A DNA stretch of 56,392 nucleotides, from contig CAMNCV010000131.1 in NCBI GenBank assembly GCA_946534585.1, forward strand, positions 1-56,392, written 5' to 3'. The translations under genes and the position numbers were made by a program. Source of the DNA: an uncultured Prevotellaceae bacterium. Its GTDB lineage: Bacteria > Bacteroidota > Bacteroidia > Bacteroidales > Bacteroidaceae. A model generated the notes under the pieces. It had not been told where the DNA came from. It searched no databases and saw only the letters and a program-made list of their open reading frames with translations. This document shows, in pieces, positions 25,106 through 33,648 of this stretch (positions are counted from its first letter, which is position 1; the number at the start of each line of letters is the position of its first letter).

Positions 25106-25837
25106 ATGGAACAGACAACAAAGAAGAAGAAGATAGTAGTACTTACTGGTGCTGGCATGTCTGTAGAAAGCGGATTGAGCACCTTCCGCGATGCTGGAGG
25201 ACTGTGGGAGAACTATCCCGTGGAGCGAGTAGCCACTCACGAGGGATGGGAGGCTAACCCCAATTATGTAAACGATTTCTACAATATGCTGCGCGTAAAA
25301 TACAAGGACGTACAGCCCTGCGAGGGGCATCGGCTGCTGGCTGAAATGGAGAAGGACTATGATGTCACCGTAGTGACGCAGAATGTAGATGTCTTGCACG
25401 AAGCTGCCGGCTCAACAAAGGTCATACACCTGCATGGCGAGATGATGAAGATGTGCAGCAGTCGCGACGTAGATAATCCGCGCTATCACATCACTCTGCC
25501 GCATGAAGGTTTCGGTGAGACGGGTCTTGAGGTTCCTCACGACGAGAAAGCTGACGACGGCTCTTTGCTGCGGCCGTTCATTGTGTTCTTTGGCGAGAAT
25601 GTGCCTAATCTCTATGACGCTGCGCAAATGGCTCAGCAGGCTGACGTGTTTGTCATTATCGGGACTTCGTTGAATGTATATCCAGCAGCAGGACTGGTGC
25701 AGTATGCACCGCAAGGAGTACCCATATACCTTATCGACCCGAAGGATGTAGCCGCGAAATCAAACGTCATTCATATCAAGTGCGGAGCAAGCGAAGGTGT
25801 AAAAAGGCTGATTGAAGAATTAAAAAACAAAGGATAA
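25106..25837 (+). CDS. Sir2-family NAD-dependent protein deacylase, zinc-less
   Basis: Removes acyl groups from lysines using NAD. Seen: the NAD motif GAGMSVESG (residues 15-23), TFRDAGGLW, TQNVDVLHEAAG (91-102) and the catalytic His110 in HLHGE. The region after it (111-150) should hold a four-cysteine zinc site, but only Cys117 is present, so the zinc ribbon is missing or replaced. The CobB/SIRT5-type acyl-lysine motif YxxR appears as Y59-N-M-L-R63, shifted by one residue. 243 residues. It ends 15 bases before aroQ, so they are probably cotranscribed, though with no obvious functional link. Confidence 0.9.
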   Translation: MEQTTKKKKIVVLTGAGMSVESGLSTFRDAGGLWENYPVERVATHEGWEANPNYVNDFYNMLRVKYKDVQPCEGHRLLAEMEKDYDVTVVTQNVDVLHEAAGSTKVIHLHGEMMKMCSSRDVDNPRYHITLPHEGFGETGLEVPHDEKADDGSLLRPFIVFFGENVPNLYDAAQMAQQADVFVIIGTSLNVYPAAGLVQYAPQGVPIYLIDPKDVAAKSNVIHIKCGASEGVKRLIEELKNKG

Positions 25838-25852
25838 AAAGACTGAAAACCA

Positions 25853-26299
25853 ATGAAAATACTGATACTTAACGGTCCCAACCTCAATCTGTTGGGCAAA
25901 CGAGAGCCTGGCATCTATGGCGATAGTTCATTCGAGAGTTATCTGCCTAAGCTAAAGACTCGTTATCCAAATGTTGAGTTTGACTATTACCAAAGCAACA
26001 TTGAGGGTGAAATGATTGACAAACTACAGCAAACAGGCTCATACCTTGCAGAACAGAACGGCGGCATATACGATGGCATCGTGCTAAATGCTGGAGCCTA
26101 CACCCACACTTCTGTAGCACTGCATGACTGCATACGCTCGCTACAATGCCCCGTCATCGAGGTACACATAAGCAATGTGCATCAGCGTGAAGACTTCCGT
26201 CATCACTCCTATCTGTCACCTGCATGCAAGGGAGTAATATGCGGTTTCGGTCTTGATAGTTACCGATTGGCTGTAGAAGCACTCATCGAAGCGAACTAA
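25853..26299 (+). CDS. aroQ: Type II 3-dehydroquinate dehydratase
   Basis: Third step of the shikimate pathway: dehydrates 3-dehydroquinate to 3-dehydroshikimate in the cytoplasm, feeding aromatic amino acid synthesis. The family start ILILNGPNLNLLGKREPGIYG carries the catalytic Tyr22. NAGAYTHTSVAL and EVHISNVHQREDFRHHS (catalytic His105) are intact. 148 residues is standard for the dodecameric type II enzyme. It converges with the hydrolase gene on the other strand, 19 bases away. Confidence 0.97.
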   Translation: MKILILNGPNLNLLGKREPGIYGDSSFESYLPKLKTRYPNVEFDYYQSNIEGEMIDKLQQTGSYLAEQNGGIYDGIVLNAGAYTHTSVALHDCIRSLQCPVIEVHISNVHQREDFRHHSYLSPACKGVICGFGLDSYRLAVEALIEAN

Positions 26300-26318
26300 C
26301 CACATATAGACAAGAGGA

Positions 26319-27500
26319 TTATTTCAGATGCTTATCCATAAAAGTTCTGACCTCTTGTTGCATCTGGCGATTGAAGAAGTGCTTCTCATCCCATAGTCTT
26401 GTTATAAGATTGCCATCTGCCTTCTGTGAATGCCATGCGTCACGCATGATGTCATAGCATATCTCTACACCATCCACAGGAAAGAGTTTGTCTCTCGTCC
26501 CATTGAAGAAAAGCATAGGTTTTGGACACGCCATGACTGCCACATCAGGGTAATCCATAAGGTTGCGTATGCCAGGAATAAGCATCGAGTATGCCGAGCC
26601 TCCCTTATTCTGGTTATTGCCCAGACTCATCAGGTGATCGGTATCGTTCATCCAGCATATTGCCGCACCAGCCTTGATAACATCTGTCAATGCCGTTGCC
26701 ATCCAGGCACGATATGCGCCCATGGAAAATCCAAGGCATCCTAACTTCTCTTCATCAACAAATGGCAGTGAGGCAAGAAACTCTGCCGAGCGGATATCAT
26801 CCCACGTTATCCACGATCCCCACGATGTTCCCATCTGTAGCAGATTGGCTGACAACGCTTGCTGAGAGTCATAGCGCACACCTTCCTCTCTGCCACGATC
26901 GCCCCAGAAAAGGGCATCGGTACAAAGCACAACATAACCTGCCTTTGCCAACTCATCACCAACGAAGGTACTGTCATAGCAGGTTACTGACCATTTCATG
27001 GCATCCTGCATCACCAACGTATCGACACCAAACGGACGTATCATCTTCTCCTTGCCTATAGAGAAGTGAGCGCCATGGTCATGAAACAATAATATCGCCG
27101 GAAGTGCTGAATTCGGTATTGCATCTGGTATCAGCAGATACGCCACTACCCTCTCCCAACGGTTTACGTTGAAACGTATCTTCTGTGCTTCGTAGCCATC
27201 ACGTCGTTCACATGCAATGACTTCATACCCGTAACCAACAGGCGCAGGCGGTGCTGTCTGCATAGTCTTAAACACCTCTGCACGCGCAGCCTTACGCCAC
27301 CTTTTGAATGACATATGACCATGCTTCTTGCGCCAAGACCACGGCCATGTCAGTTCATATTTGAGTTGCTCGCAGAACATCGGCATATCATGCAGCGTTC
27401 CATATCCCATGCCAGACACGCGCGGAGGCTGCTGCACGTTTACCTGAGCCACACCTGCACAACATATCATAAAAGCTATTATAATACCTATATTTCTCAT
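26319..27500 (-). CDS. Secreted alpha/beta hydrolase (acetyl-esterase-like)
   Basis: 393 residues with a signal peptide (about 1-18, IGIIIAFMICCAGVAQ). The alpha/beta hydrolase core shows the oxyanion region LLFHDHGAHFSIGKE, the nucleophile elbow GFSMG (Ser259), a probable acid Asp in NGTRDKLFPVD and a probable His374 in DEKHFF. It resembles the abhydrolase_7/dienelactone-hydrolase-like enzymes of Bacteroidetes, some of which deacetylate polysaccharides. The substrate is unknown and no glycan genes adjoin it. A TAATTTTG element on the - strand lies only 9 bases before the start codon, too close to be a normal promoter unless the true start is further in. Confidence 0.8.
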   Translation of the reverse strand: MRNIGIIIAFMICCAGVAQVNVQQPPRVSGMGYGTLHDMPMFCEQLKYELTWPWSWRKKHGHMSFKRWRKAARAEVFKTMQTAPPAPVGYGYEVIACERRDGYEAQKIRFNVNRWERVVAYLLIPDAIPNSALPAILLFHDHGAHFSIGKEKMIRPFGVDTLVMQDAMKWSVTCYDSTFVGDELAKAGYVVLCTDALFWGDRGREEGVRYDSQQALSANLLQMGTSWGSWITWDDIRSAEFLASLPFVDEEKLGCLGFSMGAYRAWMATALTDVIKAGAAICWMNDTDHLMSLGNNQNKGGSAYSMLIPGIRNLMDYPDVAVMACPKPMLFFNGTRDKLFPVDGVEICYDIMRDAWHSQKADGNLITRLWDEKHFFNRQMQQEVRTFMDKHLK

Positions 27501-27651
27501 AACGCCTACAAAATTACAAAAAAACGAGAATGTACGAAAATGTTATGACGCATTTTTACCCCATAACATAACTTTTTGAAACAGCCGTAACACCTTCTGA
27601 CACAGAAAGACAACAATCGCCTTACACTTTAACTATAAATAAACAAACGAC

Positions 27652-28128
27652 ATGAATACCAACAGACATAAAGAACTAATGCAACGAGCCATCGACCTGA
27701 GCGTAGCCAACGTAACAAACGGCGGTGGTCCATTCGGTGCCGTAATCGTAAAAGACGGCAAAGTGATAGCAGAAGGAGTGAACCGTGTAACGGCAAACAA
27801 CGACCCCACAGCACATGCAGAAGTGACAGCCATACGTGCTGCTTGTCAGCGCATTGGCAATTTCAAACTTGACGGTTGCGAGATTTACACGTCGTGCGAG
27901 CCATGCCCTATGTGTCTGAGTGCCATTTACTGGGCGGGCATACGTCATATATATTATGGTGGAACGAAGAAAGACGCCGAACGCATTGGCTTCGGCGACA
28001 ACTTCATCTACGAAGAGATTGCGCGTCCTTACTCCGAGCGTTCCATCCCGACAGAACAGATGATGAATGAGGAGGCACAAGCCGCCTTTCGTGCATGGGA
28101 GGAAAAAGCTGACAAGATAGAATACTAA
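27652..28128 (+). CDS. guaD: Guanine deaminase (cytidine-deaminase fold)
   Basis: Zinc-dependent deaminase converting guanine to xanthine in purine salvage. The zinc site is HAE (His55-Ala-Glu57) and PCPMC (Cys85, Cys88). The whole 158-residue sequence follows the Bacillus subtilis GuaD pattern: GGPFGAVIVKDG, NDPTAHAEVTAIR, SCEPCPMCLSAIYWA and a C-terminal KxEY-like end, rather than that of the tRNA deaminase TadA. A 19-base gap separates it from the next gene. Confidence 0.9.
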   Translation: MNTNRHKELMQRAIDLSVANVTNGGGPFGAVIVKDGKVIAEGVNRVTANNDPTAHAEVTAIRAACQRIGNFKLDGCEIYTSCEPCPMCLSAIYWAGIRHIYYGGTKKDAERIGFGDNFIYEEIARPYSERSIPTEQMMNEEAQAAFRAWEEKADKIEY

Positions 28129-28147
28129 CTTCTTTTCAAATACAGAC

Positions 28148-29143
28148 ATGGGCAATAATCTTTACATAGGCAAAACACTTGGCAGCTTCCTCATAATCCT
28201 TCTGCTTATGCCACTCGGTCACGCACTGATGGCCATAATGGAACACATATTGCAGTCCACTACTTTGCATTACACTGCTTTCGCCATGGGCTTTGCAGGC
28301 ATGGTAATGGTTGTCATCGGTGTATATGTCAAGGGTGACACCAAACAGACCATCTGGGGTATCACAGGAGCAATGCTCTTTTGGACGGGTTGGATAGAGT
28401 TCCTCTTCGTATATTATGCACAACGCTACGGCGTACACTGCGACTTGCAGGGCACTGGCGTAATACAGACTACCACCACTTATACCGATGGTATGATAAC
28501 AGCACAGGACTATCTCATCAACGGACGTCCGCTTACAGACTACACTCGACCAGAACTTAAAGCCATTCGCGGCTCACGTCCTGAGTACCTCATCATGCCT
28601 GCCACCTTCGGTATGTGGATGACAATAATGATACTCTACATCTTCTGCACCCGAACGGGCTGCGACCTACTCAACTGGATACAGCGCCACATACTGCATA
28701 CAGACAAAAACTGCATTACCATAAAGCCCATGGCACACCATTCGTCCATCGTAGTATTCATGGAATGGATTGTAATGATGTGGGGACTGTATCTCGTGCT
28801 GATGTTCTGCTACGACCCCGTATTTCTCGGAGAGCGCCATCCTGTGACGCTTGGTTTCGCCTTAGTGTGCCTTGTAGGGTCGATGTTGATGATAAAGAAA
28901 CAGCTTCACATAGCATCATGGGGACGGAACATACGCTTTGCCTTAGCCACGGTAATAGTATTCTGGTCATTCGTTGAGATTGCTGCACGTAATGGTTTCT
29001 TCAACGAAGTCTGGACAGACCCTCTGAACCACACAACCGAAACGGTGATAATCTGCATAGCATTCATCGCCGTCATTGCTGCCACGGTGTTCTTCTCACG
29101 CTATATAAGCACCGAAGACACCTATGCAAATGCTGAAAACTGA
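28148..29143 (+). CDS. Polytopic membrane protein of unknown function
   Basis: 331 residues with about seven to eight hydrophobic helices (near 10-30, 42-62, 70-90, 155-175, 205-228, 235-252, 265-285, 300-320) and a soluble loop at about 95-150 containing TTTTYTDGMITAQDYLING. I do not recognise the family. The loop between the third and fourth helices and the basic segment NWIQRHILHTDKN before the fifth are the main polar parts. It lies between guaD and the psd promoter, so it is probably transcribed with guaD. The length, absence of internal stops and normal base use support a real gene. Confidence 0.75.
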   Translation: MGNNLYIGKTLGSFLIILLLMPLGHALMAIMEHILQSTTLHYTAFAMGFAGMVMVVIGVYVKGDTKQTIWGITGAMLFWTGWIEFLFVYYAQRYGVHCDLQGTGVIQTTTTYTDGMITAQDYLINGRPLTDYTRPELKAIRGSRPEYLIMPATFGMWMTIMILYIFCTRTGCDLLNWIQRHILHTDKNCITIKPMAHHSSIVVFMEWIVMMWGLYLVLMFCYDPVFLGERHPVTLGFALVCLVGSMLMIKKQLHIASWGRNIRFALATVIVFWSFVEIAARNGFFNEVWTDPLNHTTETVIICIAFIAVIAATVFFSRYISTEDTYANAEN

Positions 29144-29179
29144 AAAAAACGGCGAAATAATCAGTTTCAACGACAAATA

Positions 29180-29212
29180 TTTGTTTATATCAAAGATTTT
29201 ATTTAACTTTGC
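29180..29212 (+). promoter_or_regulatory. Promoter of psd-pssA
   Basis: TTTG (29180-29183), 20 bases, TAACTTTGC (29204-29212): a full Bacteroidetes promoter with a leader of about 48 bases. Confidence 0.75.
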
Positions 29213-29266
29213 AAGTTGATAGACTAAGCACATACAAACGGTCACAAAGAACATCAACCCCTCACT

Positions 29267-29965
29267 ATGGGCAAAAGAATAAAGAAACTCAAAAAGATAC
29301 GCATACATCATGAAGGCACTCACATACTGATTTACAGTGCCTTGATTTTAATCGCCATAGGCTATGCTCTGTGGCGCTTTATACCGTCACACATACCATT
29401 CTATGTATTTGCAGTGCTCTTTGGTGTGGTGTGGTGCATCGCACTTAACTTCTTCCGTTGTCCGATACGCAAATTCGCAGAAGACGACATGGAAACCGAC
29501 AAGCTTGTAGTAGCGCCTGCCGATGGTCATATAGTAGTGATAGAAGAGGTTGAAGAAGAGAAGTATTTCCATGAGAAACGCATCATGGTCAGCATATTCA
29601 TGAGTCTCTTCAACGTACACGCCAACTGGTTTCCTGTTGACGGAAAGGTAAAGATGGTGCGACACAAGAATGGTGCTTTCCACAAGGCATGGCTACCGAA
29701 AGCGAGCGATGAGAACGAGATGACAGACATCATCATCACAACTACTGATGGTGTTGACATACTCTGCCGTCAAGTAGCAGGTGCCGTAGCACGCCGTATC
29801 GTCACCTATGCCAAAGAAGGCGACGATTGCTACATCGACGAACACTTAGGATTTATCAAGTTTGGCTCACGCGTTGACCTGTTCCTACCACTCGGAACCG
29901 ACATTAAAGTGGTCATGGGGCAGACGACGACAGGCAACCAAACCATCATTGCGGAACTGAAATAG
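29267..29965 (+). CDS. psd: Phosphatidylserine decarboxylase
   Basis: Makes phosphatidylethanolamine from phosphatidylserine at the inner membrane; a pyruvoyl enzyme that cleaves itself. The self-cleavage site is GSRVD, with Gly200-Ser201, so Ser201 becomes the pyruvoyl group of the small subunit. Two hydrophobic segments near the N-terminus (about 18-35 and 43-62) anchor it. Conserved PADGHIV and [16 protein letters not shown] are present. 232 residues, the short form of the family. pssA follows after 19 bases and supplies the substrate. Confidence 0.96.
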   Translation: MGKRIKKLKKIRIHHEGTHILIYSALILIAIGYALWRFIPSHIPFYVFAVLFGVVWCIALNFFRCPIRKFAEDDMETDKLVVAPADGHIVVIEEVEEEKYFHEKRIMVSIFMSLFNVHANWFPVDGKVKMVRHKNGAFHKAWLPKASDENEMTDIIITTTDGVDILCRQVAGAVARRIVTYAKEGDDCYIDEHLGFIKFGSRVDLFLPLGTDIKVVMGQTTTGNQTIIAELK

Positions 29966-29984
29966 ACTTAGCACCCGGGGAAGA

Positions 29985-30740
29985 ATGAAGAAGCACATAC
30001 CCAACATCATAACCTGCTGCAATCTCATCTGCGGCTGCATTGCAATAATCTACGCACTGCGCTTCAATCCGCAGATGGCACTATTATTCATTATTCTCGG
30101 TGCTGTATTCGACTTTTTCGATGGCATGTCGGCTCGTCTTCTTGGCGTATCAAGCGAGATAGGCAAAGAACTCGACTCACTGGCAGACGACGTAACCTTC
30201 GGCGTTGCACCTGCATCAATGATATTTGCCGAACTTTCCGTATTGGAATATCCCAGTTTTTTGATTGACAACGCCATGTGGCTTGTTTCGCTGATGCCTT
30301 ACATGGCATATCTCGTAGCCGCCTTCTCAGCCATAAGACTTGCGAAATTCAATCTTGACACGCGCCAGACAACATCATTTATCGGTCTGCCCACACCTGC
30401 AAACGCACTTTTCTGGGGTTCGCTAATCGTTGGTTTCTCACCATTGTTTGAGCACCATCAGTGGTTTACCGTATTGGTATTCGCTGGCATTTTCATCAGT
30501 TGCTGGCTGCTTGTAGCCGAAATTCCGATGTTTGCCTTGAAATTCAAGCACTGGAGTTTCCGTGGCAACGAATTGAAATACGGTTTTATTCTTTTCGCTG
30601 CCATTATTCTTATCGCTTCAATAGCTTACGGTCTTATCACCGCCCACACTCACTTATGCTGGGGAGGGTTCAGCATTGTCATCGTTGCCTACGTTATAAT
30701 AAGTATAGTCAACGGCAGACATAGCGAGCAAAAGCCATAA
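29985..30740 (+). CDS. pssA: CDP-diacylglycerol-serine O-phosphatidyltransferase
   Basis: Integral membrane enzyme making phosphatidylserine from CDP-diacylglycerol and serine. The CDP-alcohol phosphatidyltransferase signature DG-x2-AR-x8-G-x3-D-x3-D is read as DGMSARLLGVSSEIGKELD followed by SLADD at about residues 45-68. About eight helices. 251 residues. It forms an operon with psd and ends convergent to the Cthe_2159-like gene. Confidence 0.96.
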   Translation: MKKHIPNIITCCNLICGCIAIIYALRFNPQMALLFIILGAVFDFFDGMSARLLGVSSEIGKELDSLADDVTFGVAPASMIFAELSVLEYPSFLIDNAMWLVSLMPYMAYLVAAFSAIRLAKFNLDTRQTTSFIGLPTPANALFWGSLIVGFSPLFEHHQWFTVLVFAGIFISCWLLVAEIPMFALKFKHWSFRGNELKYGFILFAAIILIASIAYGLITAHTHLCWGGFSIVIVAYVIISIVNGRHSEQKP

Positions 30741-30808
30741 GAAAGGACATCGCTCCGGACTACACCTGCCGTAATTTTGACTTCGAGCAATCGTTGAAAT
30801 CACCCGAA

Positions 30809-32068
30809 TCAGAAAGAATACTCCTCATTATTCACGTATATCTTGCCACCTTCTCGGTAAAGGCTGCCGTAAATCAGCGGCGTACCTGAGGCAACAACCA
30901 CCATGGTGCCGCCTGTCATTGTCAGCGACTGTGCCACGTTGATGCCATTGCCACCTGCCGATGATGCTGAGAGCAGCAACGCTCCTGCCGACTGCGAGAA
31001 CACAGAGTCGCATTTTACGCAACACGACAGACCTGCAACGGCATCACCATCAGTGCTGCCACTCTCTCCCACTTCATCACTTTCCTTATAGACTACCGTA
31101 GTCCTGCCGCCGCTAATCATAAGCATACCTGCAGTGTTTATACCCTTTGCTGCAACACCCGAACAGGTTATATTCATCACTCCGCCGGCAATATACACTC
31201 CATCGTTAGTCTTCAATCCATCATAACCAGCCGCAGGAGTAATGGTAAGTTGCGGTCCGGCGTGCAGATACACGTAGTCATCACACGCCAATCCGTGTTT
31301 TGCATTACTCCTTATATTAAGGTATCCGCCACCGCTCACGAGTACCTTGCCTTCCGAGAAGAACGTTCCCTTCTCGTCTTCACCCTCAGTGGTGTTGTAA
31401 GCAGTGCCGTCAGCAAGATAATTACTCGTGCCGTCAGCCACGACAAGGAAGCAGCGTTTGCCGCCGTCATCACCCTTTTGGCAATTGATAGCCGCACCAG
31501 TCGGATTGGTAATATTCACTCCATTCAGTTGAACGATGAATTTCTTATCGCTATATATCTTGAAACTACCATTCGCCGTAGAGCCTGATAGCACAAATTT
31601 CATTTTCTTATAGGCATGCACCGTAACGTGAGCCCCGTCGGTAGTGACGCTGAGTGTAGAAGTGTCAAGCGACTTCACCTTACCATTTTTGTTTTTATAC
31701 ACATACGTCACGCCATAATCAGCAAACGTAATCTCAAGCGACTTCACGCCATCATCCCACGTCTGCGTATCGTCATCATACAGGAAATTATCTACAAAGT
31801 CCTTGTAACCTTCCTCTCCTGTCACAGCTGATGGCACGTACTCCACCTCACCCGTGAGGGCAGTCTCGTTGATTTTGATGGTATCATTCAAATCAACCGC
31901 CACCTCCTGTTCTTTCAATTCCTGTTCCTGCGCACTATCATCCTCATTACCCACTGTTGCCAGTTCGGGAAAATCGTCGAGATTACCGCAACTAATCATT
32001 GCTGATGCGAGCATCAGCAATGAAATGAAAAGCGGCAGGCAGGATTTCGTTATATTTTCCTTAGCCAT
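30809..32068 (-). CDS. Cthe_2159-like carbohydrate-binding lipoprotein
   Basis: 419 residues. A signal peptide with lipobox AMISC (Cys27) predicts a lipid anchor. After an acidic linker, the body is a repetitive beta-strand domain with many short turns (GGKRCFLVVADGTSNYLADGT, here quoted only in part; also GVYIAGGVMNITCSG), like the parallel beta-helix of Cthe_2159, a family shown to bind acidic polysaccharides. It is the last gene of a four-gene module with DUF2490, DUF4956 and VTC proteins, 30 bases from DUF2490. In other bacteria the VTC/DUF4956 pair often neighbours CotH-like proteins, so a common surface function is likely but unknown. Confidence 0.8.
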   Translation of the reverse strand: MAKENITKSCLPLFISLLMLASAMISCGNLDDFPELATVGNEDDSAQEQELKEQEVAVDLNDTIKINETALTGEVEYVPSAVTGEEGYKDFVDNFLYDDDTQTWDDGVKSLEITFADYGVTYVYKNKNGKVKSLDTSTLSVTTDGAHVTVHAYKKMKFVLSGSTANGSFKIYSDKKFIVQLNGVNITNPTGAAINCQKGDDGGKRCFLVVADGTSNYLADGTAYNTTEGEDEKGTFFSEGKVLVSGGGYLNIRSNAKHGLACDDYVYLHAGPQLTITPAAGYDGLKTNDGVYIAGGVMNITCSGVAAKGINTAGMLMISGGRTTVVYKESDEVGESGSTDGDAVAGLSCCVKCDSVFSQSAGALLLSASSAGGNGINVAQSLTMTGGTMVVVASGTPLIYGSLYREGGKIYVNNEEYSF

Positions 32069-32098
32069 AATCTTCTGTTCTTAGTTCTTATCCTTTAA

Positions 32099-32851
32099 TC
32101 AGAAAGTCACCCCATAGCTCACGCCGAGCACGTGTTGGTCTGTAGCCGGCTCGTCGTCATCGTGGCTTTTACGGTCCTGAAACAGATAGTATATTTTCAG
32201 TGTATTCTGCTTATTGAGTTTATATTCCGCACCAAGCGTATAGCGTACTTTCTCTACATTCCAGGCGTTATACAGTTCCACCGAACCGTAAGGTGCCAGC
32301 GGACACTTCGGTATGTCGTATTCCACCCCTACCCTGCTGCGCAACACGTTCTTTGCCTTTGCGTCAATCTCTTTTGTCGTCACCTCGCCGTAAGTGGCAA
32401 GTTCGGGATTCATTGTCATGCGATGACGCTCATACGACGGTGCGTAGGTATAAGTCCAGCGCTCGCGCAGAGAGAATTTCCACCGTCCAGTCTTCCATGT
32501 GCCCGTAAGACCGGCAAACAACCTATGGCGCAAGTGCCAGCAGGTACTATTATAATAGTTGCCAGTGCCGGTCAGTCCTCCGTCAGAACGCACGTCCTGC
32601 AGTTCGTAACCTCCAGTGGCCTTCAGCCACTTTGCTATCTTATACGTAGCCAACAGTCCCACGCTAACGCGGTCAGCCGTGCGCCATTCGCCATCAATGC
32701 CGATGCTCCAGCCACTGCCGAGTTTTTTCTCAGCACCAGCACCGAGCCACAATCCAAAGTCGTCAGCAGCCAGCTGCAGCGGCGATACCACGAGAAGTAT
32801 CACCGGCAGCAGGCCATGCACAACACGTATTTTCATATATGATAAACCCAT
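32099..32851 (-). CDS. DUF2490 outer-membrane barrel protein
   Basis: 250 residues with a signal peptide; the protein may start at the first Met or at the sixth residue (MKIRVVHG, start 32836), which looks more like a standard signal peptide. Alternating beta strands with aromatic girdles (FGLWLGAGAEKKLG, GIDGEWRTADRVSVG, WKFSLRERWTYTYA) and a C-terminal Phe (GVSYGVTF) indicate an outer-membrane barrel of the DUF2490 family. Function unknown. A 22-bp-period array separates it from DUF4956 (121-base gap). Confidence 0.82.
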   Translation of the reverse strand: MGLSYMKIRVVHGLLPVILLVVSPLQLAADDFGLWLGAGAEKKLGSGWSIGIDGEWRTADRVSVGLLATYKIAKWLKATGGYELQDVRSDGGLTGTGNYYNSTCWHLRHRLFAGLTGTWKTGRWKFSLRERWTYTYAPSYERHRMTMNPELATYGEVTTKEIDAKAKNVLRSRVGVEYDIPKCPLAPYGSVELYNAWNVEKVRYTLGAEYKLNKQNTLKIYYLFQDRKSHDDDEPATDQHVLGVSYGVTF

Positions 32852-32879
32852 TTGCTACAAGTCTTGTTTTTATATACGT

Positions 32880-32966
32880 TGCAATAGCTGCGCTTTTACA
32901 GTGCAATCAGTACCCGATTACCTGGTAATCAGTACCTGATTGCAGTCTAATCAGATAGCGATTACA
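32880..32966. repeat. 22-bp-period palindrome array, locus C (4 units)
   Basis: Units at 32880, 32902, 32924 and 32946: TGCAATAGC-TGC-GCTTTTACA, TGCAATCAG-TAC-CCGATTACC, GGTAATCAG-TAC-CTGATTGCA and TCTAATCAG-ATA-GCGATTACA, with single bases G, T, G between them. It lies between the DUF4956 stop and the DUF2490 start in the - strand operon. Confidence 0.9.
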
Positions 32967-32972
32967 GTGGCA

Positions 32973-33617
32973 TTAGCGCACGGCCACCCCGTCAGCAGTG
33001 TTTACGTCGTGATTTTCAGGCTCATAGCTGATGCGAACGATTGCCATATCCTTGAGAAAATCCAGGTCGCCGACCTCCACTTTCAGTATGTTCAGCCCCG
33101 TACGCCTTGTCAGGTCTTCTTTCAGCTCTGCGCGCCGTTCAGGAGTTATCAACTCTATGCGGTCATACTTGATGGTTTTCGTGCTTACGTGGCGTAGCCA
33201 CTTGCTCCACTCCGTCACCATGACGCTGAGAAAGAACAGCACGTTGGTAGCTATCAGCTCCGCCCATGTAAACGTAAGCGACAAGGCATTGATTACCGAC
33301 AGGGCTATGATTACAAACAAGTAGGTCATCTCCCTCACTGGCATCTGCTCCGTGCGGTAGCGTATTATGCCGAAGATGGCAAACAGTCCGAGTGCGAAGC
33401 CTATCTTCACCTTCACGCTACCCAGCAAGAATATCATCATGAAGATAGAAATACTGATGAGCATAAACGTGAATGAATAGTCGCGGCGGCGGCACTTTGG
33501 GTAATACAGGAAGCCCACAATGGCACCCGTAACCACGGCATTAAACACGAAACGTATCAACAACTGCCAGAAGTCAGCGTTAATAACCTGCGATTCCATA
33601 AATTCCAATTCGTCCAT
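32973..33617 (-). CDS. DUF4956 membrane protein
   Basis: 214 residues. About four transmembrane helices (22-42, 50-75, 98-115, 118-138) are followed by a cytoplasmic ferredoxin-like tail (TKTIKYDRIELITPERRAELKEDL). The motif FAIFGIIRYRTEQMPVREMTYLF is characteristic of DUF4956, a family regularly encoded next to VTC-domain polyphosphate polymerase-like proteins, as here (31 bases away). The function is not known; a membrane partner or regulator of the VTC protein is a fair inference. Confidence 0.85.
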   Translation of the reverse strand: MDELEFMESQVINADFWQLLIRFVFNAVVTGAIVGFLYYPKCRRRDYSFTFMLISISIFMMIFLLGSVKVKIGFALGLFAIFGIIRYRTEQMPVREMTYLFVIIALSVINALSLTFTWAELIATNVLFFLSVMVTEWSKWLRHVSTKTIKYDRIELITPERRAELKEDLTRRTGLNILKVEVGDLDFLKDMAIVRISYEPENHDVNTADGVAVR

Positions 33618-33648
33618 ATCGTTATGTATTTATATTAGTTCTTAACCT

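Noticed and set aside
27509..27516. TAATTTTG on the - strand as a promoter for the alpha/beta hydrolase
   Set aside because: It is only 9 bases from the start codon and has no -33 box; kept as a remark only.
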